Assembly: GCF_963676685.1 (NCBI RefSeq)
Contig: NC_092344.1
Coordinates: forward strand, 87,698,749 to 87,762,748
DNA: 64,000 nt
Reading direction: 5' to 3'
From: Mytilus edulis
Lineage: Eukaryota > Mollusca > Bivalvia > Mytilida > Mytilidae
The number at the start of each line of letters is the position of its first letter. The stretch's first letter is position 1. The notes below the pieces were generated by a model, which made no database searches, was not told the DNA's origin, and saw only the letters and a program-made list of their open reading frames with translations. The translations under genes and the position numbers were made by a program. Below, in pieces: positions 58,177-64,000 of the stretch.

Positions 58177-59777
58177 CAATACTATGCAATTGAAGATTTC
58201 TTGCTATTGCTGAATACTGTGGCAATTTAAAATTTCTTGCTATTGCACAATACTTAATATAATAATTTTGGATCCTGATTTGAACCAACTTGAAAACTGG
58301 GCCCATAATCAAAAATCTTAGTATATGTTTAGATTCAGCATATCAAAAAAGCCCAAGAATTCAATTTTTGTTAAAATCAAACTTAGTTTAATTTTGGACC
58401 CTTTGGACTTTAATGTAGACCAATTTGAAAACGGGACCAAGAATTAAGAATCTACATACACAGTAAGATTTGGCATATCAAAGAACCCCAAATATTCAAT
58501 TTTTGATGAAATCAAACAAAGTTTAATTTTGGACCCCGATTTGGACCACTTGAAAACTGGGTCCATAATCAAAAAATCTAAGTACATTTTTAGATTCAGC
58601 ATATCAAAGAAGCCCAAGGATTCAATTTTTGTTAAAATCAAACTAAGTTTAATTTTGGACCCTTTGGACCTTAATGTAGACCAATTTGAAAACGGGACCA
58701 AAAATTAAGAATCTACATACACAGTTAGATGCGGCGTATCAAAGAACCCCAATTATTCAATTTTTGATGAAATCAAACAAAGTTCAATTTTGGACCCTTT
58801 GGGCCCCTTATTCCTAAACTGTTGGGACCAAACCTCCCAAAAATGAAACCCCACCTTCCTTTTATGGTCATAAACCTTGTGTTTAAATTTCATAGATTTC
58901 TGTTTACTTATACTAAAGTTATCGGGGGGGGGGGGGGGGGGGGGGGGGTCAACTTCCTATTATTGGATATATGGGGATGTGCCAAAAATATGGGTCATAA
59001 TTTTGCGAGATTTTATATAAAAATGACCCTCCTTTTTAATGACATCCTATATTAAAATGCATTTACGTTTGATAACTATGTATTGATTCGGGGTATGATC
59101 TACATATCATATATAAATATACTATTGAGAATCATACATTATTAATGGTCAATTATTATATTAAATTAAATCAATTCATTTGAAAGTTCACCTTTCAAAC
59201 AAAGTGCTTTCAAATAAGTTCCCAAATGAACCCCGGTGAGTTAGTGCTTATATAAGCATGGCTCAGTATTTTAAATATTTTATATAACTATAGGTACTGA
59301 ATTTCAGTGAATGTTATATTAAAATGGGTACGTTTTTTGAGGCAAAAAATGGCACACCCCTACCAAGAAAATATCGAAGTTACCCTAATTCCTAAACTGT
59401 TGGAACCAAAACTCCCAAATCAATCCCAACCTTCATTTTGTGTTCATAAACCTTGTGTCAAAATTTCATAGATTTCAATTTACTTAAACTATTAAAGTTA
59501 TAGTGCGAAAACCAAGAAAATGCTTATTTGGGCCCTTTTTGGCCCCTTATTCCTAAAATGTTGGGACCAAAACTCCCGAAATCAATCCCAACCTTCCTTT
59601 TGTGGTAATAAACAGTGTGTTAAAATTTCATAGATTTCTATTCACTTCTACAAAAGTTAGAGTGCGAAAACTAAAAGTATTCGGACGACGACGCAGGACG
59701 CAAGACGACGCAGGACGACGACGCCAACGTGATAGCAATATACGACGAAAAATTAAAATGTTTGCGGTCGTATAAAA
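58177..59777 (+). repeat. dispersed repeat family B, copy broken by gap and insertion
   Basis: Left end lost in the gap. Two modules with GGACCACTTGAAAACTGGG match those at 54.5 and 8.6 kb. The CCCAAA...CCAACC modules are interrupted at 58924-59380 by a G25 tract plus about 430 bp of unrelated sequence, then resume at CCTAATTCCTAAACTGTTGG. It ends with a GGACGACGACGCAGGACG tract and TGCGGTCGTATAAA. Confidence 0.7.
58924..58948 (+). repeat. 25-base poly-G tract
   Basis: The longest homopolymer in the window. It marks the left edge of the sequence that interrupts the family B copy. Confidence 0.9.
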
Positions 59778-60177
59778 GCTATTTCTATGGAGTTGTCAAC
59801 TTAGTTGAGAATTAAATTTAATGATTTCATAAATTCAAAATTCATAATGATAGAGTATTAGTCTTAGATGCATAATTTTTATATCAGTTATTAGCTTTGA
59901 ACAAGCTGTCAATAATTGTGAGTAATCTCAGATCTAGGTTAGGAAAAGTTTGGTGCCTTCAAACTAGTTAACCGTTCCACATTCTATATGTGGCTGTCCA
60001 AAGTCAGCAGCCATGGAATTCAGTGGTTGCCATTTGTTGCTGTTTATCATAATTGTTTTTACGTTCATTATCAGGCCATTAGTATTCTGTTTTGAATTGT
60101 TTCTACATTTGTCATTTCTAGGCCTTTTATAGCTGGTAATGTTGTATGGGTTTTGTTGATTGTTGAAGGCCTGTACA

Positions 60178-61489
60178 TTGGGGTGTTGCTAAATGGACGG
60201 AATTTAAGGGGGGAATGGAAAGAACTACCTAAAATCAATAACGACTGAAGTTACAAAATCTCACATAAATTATATTGACAATAGGATAGAAACTAGATTT
60301 CAAATAAAATAGGAAACAGCTAATAAAAAAAAGAGGCTTTAAAGAGAAAATGCCATTCATCTAGGTCCATATGCATCTGAAACAATGGGAACTCTCCAAC
60401 ATTATAGACTTGAAGTCAGGAATCTGATATACAGTAGTTGTCGTTTGTTTATGTAATTTATACGTTTTCCTCGTTTCTTTATATAGACTAGACCGTTGGT
60501 TTTTCCGTTTGAATGGTTTTACACTAGTAATTTTGGGGGCCCTTTATAGCTTGTTGTTCGGTGTAAGCCAAGGCTCCCTGTTGAAGGCGGACATTGACCT
60601 ATAATGGTTTAACTTTTATAAATTGTTATTTGGATGGAGAGTTGTCTCATTGACACTCACACCACATCTTCCTATATCTATTGAATAGTTCATGACAAAA
60701 ATCTCTGTCTTCTTTAGTTTTTACAAGAAACACATGACGTCATTAAAGAAAAATCATATTTTTAAAAAGAAAATTGAGAATAGAAATGGGGAATATATCA
60801 GAGACAACCCGACCAAAGAGCAGAAATAAGTCAAAGGCCACCAATGGGTCTTCAACGCCTTGATAAAATTTCGCACTCTGAGGTGGTCTTTAGCTGGCCC
60901 CTAAATAAAATGGTGTAATGGGTCAGTGAAAATGGACATCCCACTAAACTCCAAACTTGACTTAAAAACACTAGATTCCAAAACCTATAAACACTAACTT
61001 CAAAACCTATAAATGAACTAAAATACCTTGTATAAAAGATATAAAGAATCAAGTTTTACCTTTTTAAAATAAAGTTTTTCTAAAGAAAAAAAGAATCACT
61101 CTATGAAAAGCATTTCCCCAAAATTTTATTACTTCACAACCTATCCATAGAATCGAGGTCAATGTCCATCTGTTTAAGCTGTCTGTAGATCTGTTTTGTG
61201 TTGTTAGGTTATCTTATTGACATTTATTCAACATTTTTTTTAAATAAAAAAAGTCGAACAGACTATACTTAAACACCTGTCTCATCATCTTCTGCTAATT
61301 ATGTCAATACTTTATGTTTCAAAATCTTTTATTTTAAATTTATTCTCTGTTACTCTTTCTTGTAAACATGTGTTATACTATATAACATGCTTATGAAGAT
61401 AAATTAACAAAAAAGAAAAGATTTTAATTCTTTCTGTTGCTGTTTTTCGTTTCCATTCCGTATTCCGTTTCCGCCGTTTAGCAACACCC
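60178..61489. mobile_element. nested DNA element with GGGTGTTGCTAAA ends
   Basis: Inverted ends GGGTGTTGCTAAATGGACGG (60181-60200) and CCGCCGTTTAGCAACACCC (61471-61489), with flanking 6-bp duplication TGTACA (60172-60177 and 61490-61495). The interior holds a further family D fragment (60500-60680) and a family E copy (60770-60930), so the locus is nested. No transposase frame. The superfamily is uncertain. Confidence 0.6.
60770..60930 (+). repeat. dispersed repeat family E, copy 2
   Basis: See 52245-52470. It lies inside the nested element at 60178-61489. Confidence 0.5.
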
Positions 61490-61629
61490 TGTACAGGTAC
61501 CTATATATCTGTCAATTTCTCTTTTGGAGAACTGTCTCATTAGCAATCATGCCACATCTTCTTATTTTTATATCAGTACAAAACTGCTGGCTGCTGTAAA
61601 GATGTTACCCTGTGGTAGTAATACTCTCA

Positions 61630-61811
61630 AAATTATATTTAACGCTTGGAAAGATGTGTATTGACAAAAATTAATGTTAGAATATTTTCATGCAGCTGAT
61701 GGTGTAATGCTTACAAGAGGCCTCTTGTAAGCATTATACCATCAGCTGCATAAAAATATTCTAACATAATTTTTTGTCAATACACATCTTTTCAAGAGTT
61801 AAAAAATAATT
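61630..61811. repeat. 182-bp near-perfect palindrome
   Basis: The centre is AAGAGG|CCTCTT at 61720/61721 with no loop. The arms pair over about 90 bases each with roughly ten mismatches, through CATCAGCTGCAT, AATATTCTAACAT, TTGTCAATACACATCTTT. It is a foldback structure larger than the one at 27601. Confidence 0.85.
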
Positions 61812-62646
61812 TGAAAAATTGGCTTATCAGAACTCTAGATTGGTTCATTTGATCAGGGTTTTTTTGTCTGGTCAAAATTAAATGTGGATCTTTCGTAAAG
61901 GACATTTCATCTGTCCATCTTGCCAACTGTGATTAGAATTGTTATAGTGGTTTCAGAGAAAAAGTTGAAAATGTGAAATTTTATTGATGAAGACAAGAGA
62001 GGCCAATAGATTGAAATCTCTCACATGACCTTTCATTCTAGATAACCTAAACTCAATGATACAGATTTTAATGCATACTCTACATTTCTTGAAAACTTTA
62101 CAAGGTTTGAACCAAAGGAAAAGCTTAGAAACCATTTGAGTTGGTATGTCATGAAAGCCTTCTCCTGCAGTCTTACATAATCAGCTCATGAACTAGACAT
62201 GTAGAGTTTTCATGAAATTTTCTTAGTACAAGGGCCATGATTCTGCAAAAGTGTCAACAGCAATAAAAAAGAAAACTTTGTGGTTAAGCAATCATTGCAC
62301 ATAAAATTACCAAAATCATCTTAATATCTGCAGACTTAACACAAAAAGGTCGACAACTGTTTGTTTTCAGAATAAGGGAAGGCAGGGGTCATTTGACAAA
62401 AGGGGGAGGGGTGTGTTTCCAACCCAGGATAAAGGTGTATTGTGTGAGGTTCCAACCATATGTTCCCATTGAAAAGCATTGATTTTTTTTTTTAAATTGG
62501 GGGGGGAGTCTTAACGCTGGAACAAATCCCCTCGATCTGCCATTGGAAGGATGGACATTGCCAACAGCATAATTTCAACTTTCCCAGAGATCTGCATCCT
62601 TTGTTCTCACATAATTACATAATGTATTAACAAATTAGAAAATAAA
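61812..62646. other. intergenic stretch, little recognised
   Basis: No exon seen. At 62385-62530 a G-rich segment (GGGGGAGGGG, TTTCCAACCCAGGATAAAGG) resembles the complement of 46050-46150 (CCTTTATTCTGGGTATGAAA), so the two may be copies of another short repeat. Confidence 0.35.
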
Positions 62647-62938
62647 ACAAGAATGTGTCCTCAGTACACGAATGCCCCACTCGCACTATCATTTTCTATG
62701 TTCAGTGAACCGTGAAATTGGGGTAAAATCTCTAATTTGGCATTAAAATTAGAAAGATCATATCATAGGGAACATGTGTACCAAGTTATAAGTCGATTGG
62801 ACTTCAACTTCATCAAAAACTACCTCGACCAAAAACTTTAACCTGAAGCGGGACAGACGGACGAACGAACGGACGAACGAACGAACGGACGCACAGACCA
62901 GAAAACATAATGCCCCTCTACTATCGTAGGTGGGGCAT
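62647..62938 (+). repeat. dispersed repeat family C, single-module copy
   Basis: ACAAGAATGTGTCCTCAGTA to the intact end hairpin ATGCCCC...GGGGCAT (62910-62938), preceded by a (GAACGGAC)n tract. A family D tail fragment (about 62945-63005) follows directly. Confidence 0.75.
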
Positions 62939-63508
62939 AAAAACAGTGACCTATAATTGCTTATTAACATTTTAACTCTGGTGGATAGTTGTCTCATTGG
63001 CAACTCTTTTTTATAACACTGTATCATTTATATCACTTCACTTGCTTCTCAGTTACACTTGGTGACTGGCAAGAACATGTCAGCATCATGATTCATCACC
63101 TCATCTTTAGTCTCATATTCAGGTAAATTCAAAGTCAAAAGGTCACATGATTTTTCAACAATTAAGTACCACTAAACCAAAGTAAAGTCTATCTAAACCC
63201 AACTTTGAATGATGTTATTTATACACAAACTCTGCCAGGATTTGGCTGAGAGGTCCTCTATTTTTTTAAATTTTTATACCATTTTTCTCTATTCTTTATA
63301 TTCTTTATCTATTTAGCCTTTATTATTTTTTTCCATCCCAATCATTCCCTATTATTCACATTTCCCCCATTAATCTCTGTCTTATTAACCCTAATCCAGA
63401 CGCTCTTCCATGGTATATTGTATAGTCATTTTAGAGCTAATAAAAATTCCTGAAGTCTTTCCACTCTTTAATGAATGTTTATACACCAAACACAATAATA
63501 AATAATCA

Positions 63509-63600
63509 TCAGCTTATTTCATATATTTTCTTAAGTTTTTGTAGTTCTGTTGATGTCACTTTCTCTGTTTTCTGTAAATGTCCAATCAATTCACTGATCA
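63509..63600 (-). CDS. RPAP3_C-like protein, last exon
   Basis: Acceptor CTTTACAG, then 29 codons (ISELIGHLQKTEKVTSTELQ, KLKKIYEIS) and TGA at 63511-63509. The two-base start completes the codon left by the previous exon. Confidence 0.65.
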
Positions 63601-63948
63601 CTGTAAAGATAAATATTTTTGTTTATGTAAACATGAATGTTTGCAGGAAAATAATCATATTTAAGTATTTTTAAAAGAAAAAATATTGAAGTTATATAAA
63701 AAATTAATATAAACTCTACCAAAAGCAATTTTCATTTCAACATCAGAAAAAATAGTTATCTCTTCCCAAATTCAAAGTATAATTGACCCCTTGAAAGGAA
63801 AATTAGGTAACAACTGAATAGTTTCTGATACAAGAACAAGTAGAAATACATACCTGACTTTTCTTTCTTTGAAAAGAACATAACTGTCATATTAAATCTC
63901 TTCACTTTAGCTAAGTGACACATACATGTGTAAAAGTCTTCTTCTGCC
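63509..63948 (-). CDS. RPAP3_C-domain protein (RPAP3/SPAG1-like), last two exons
   Basis: Exons 63948-63854 and 63600-63509 join in phase to give the C-terminal 62 residues: AEEDFYTCMCHLAKVKRFNM, TVMFFSKKEKSVISELIGHL, then about 22 residues ending KLKKIYEIS. The core RFNMTVMFFSKKEK followed by a helix and a terminal LKKIY strongly recalls the end of human RPAP3 (RFDMAVMFMSETEK ... LKKRYGG). That region is the RPAP3_C domain, which binds the RUVBL1/2 AAA+ ATPases in the R2TP co-chaperone. Other proteins with this domain (for example SPAG1) cannot be excluded without the N-terminal TPR exons, which lie beyond the right edge. Splice sites are CAG/GTATGT and CAG. A possible AATAAA (complement of 63319-63324) lies downstream. 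Confidence 0.6.
63854..63948 (-). CDS. RPAP3_C-like protein, penultimate exon
   Basis: 31 codons flanked by acceptor ATTTGCAG and donor GTATGT, with single-base split codons on each side. It carries the most conserved part (KVKRFNMTVMFFSKKEKS). Confidence 0.65.
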
Positions 63949-64000
63949 CTGCAAATAGATGCCAAAGTCAATATTTATGGTAAAATAGATAAAATAGTCT

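Larger units (their letters stand above)
59990..61575 (+). repeat. family D copy split by a nested element
   Basis: The left half (59990-60177) reads CATTTGTCATTTCTAGGCCT...TTGTTGAAGGCCTGTACA. The right half (61490-61575) resumes TGTACAGGTACCTATA and ends GTCTCATTAGCAATCATGCC, ACATCTTCTT. The join is exact once the nested 1.3-kb element is removed. Confidence 0.7.

Overview
The window looks like a bivalve mollusc nuclear genome, most likely a mussel of the Mytilus type (inference). It is AT-rich, has short exons with GT-AG introns, and is crowded with dispersed repeats of a kind I associate with bivalves. About 5% is recognisable coding sequence. There is a 100-base assembly gap at 58077-58176.

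Five protein-coding loci can be supported. (1) On the minus strand, the first coding exon of a DNM1L/DRP1-type dynamin GTPase at 13322-13790 is present as three tandem copies; the rest of that gene was not found and should lie to the left of the window. (2) On the plus strand, 14166-40493 holds a complete 15-exon CXXC1 (CFP1) gene of 583 codons, with PHD finger, CXXC CpG-binding finger and SET1-interaction C-terminus. (3) On the minus strand, 44234-50348 holds a complete 6-exon MRPL46 gene (277 aa) with a mitochondrial presequence. (4) On the plus strand, 50706-51533 is an intact single-exon NIT2 (omega-amidase, 275 aa). (5) On the minus strand, 63509-63948 holds the last two exons of a protein with an RPAP3_C-type domain, running off the right edge.

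The genes form two head-to-head pairs, DNM1L/CXXC1 (375 bp between ATGs) and MRPL46/NIT2 (357 bp). Each spacer has an ETS-like site, as expected of compact bidirectional housekeeping promoters. The products act in chromatin (CXXC1) and mitochondria or metabolism (DNM1L, MRPL46, NIT2); no shared pathway is implied.

Layout: 1-13300 is a mosaic of DNA transposons and hairpin-ended repeats. 13.3-14.2 kb is the DNM1L/CXXC1 head. 14.2-26.9 kb is a 12.7-kb first intron of CXXC1 filled with transposons. 26.9-40.5 kb is the CXXC1 body, including a 2.1-kb minisatellite grown from the exon 4 splice donor. 40.5-44.2 kb is intergenic. 44.2-51.5 kb is MRPL46 and NIT2. 51.5-63.5 kb is a repeat-rich intergenic desert.

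The most unusual features are the minisatellite that multiplies a splice donor about 45 times, the triplicated DNM1L start exon with a fresh transposon 14 bases inside its donor, and several unrelated repeat families that share hairpin-ended architecture.
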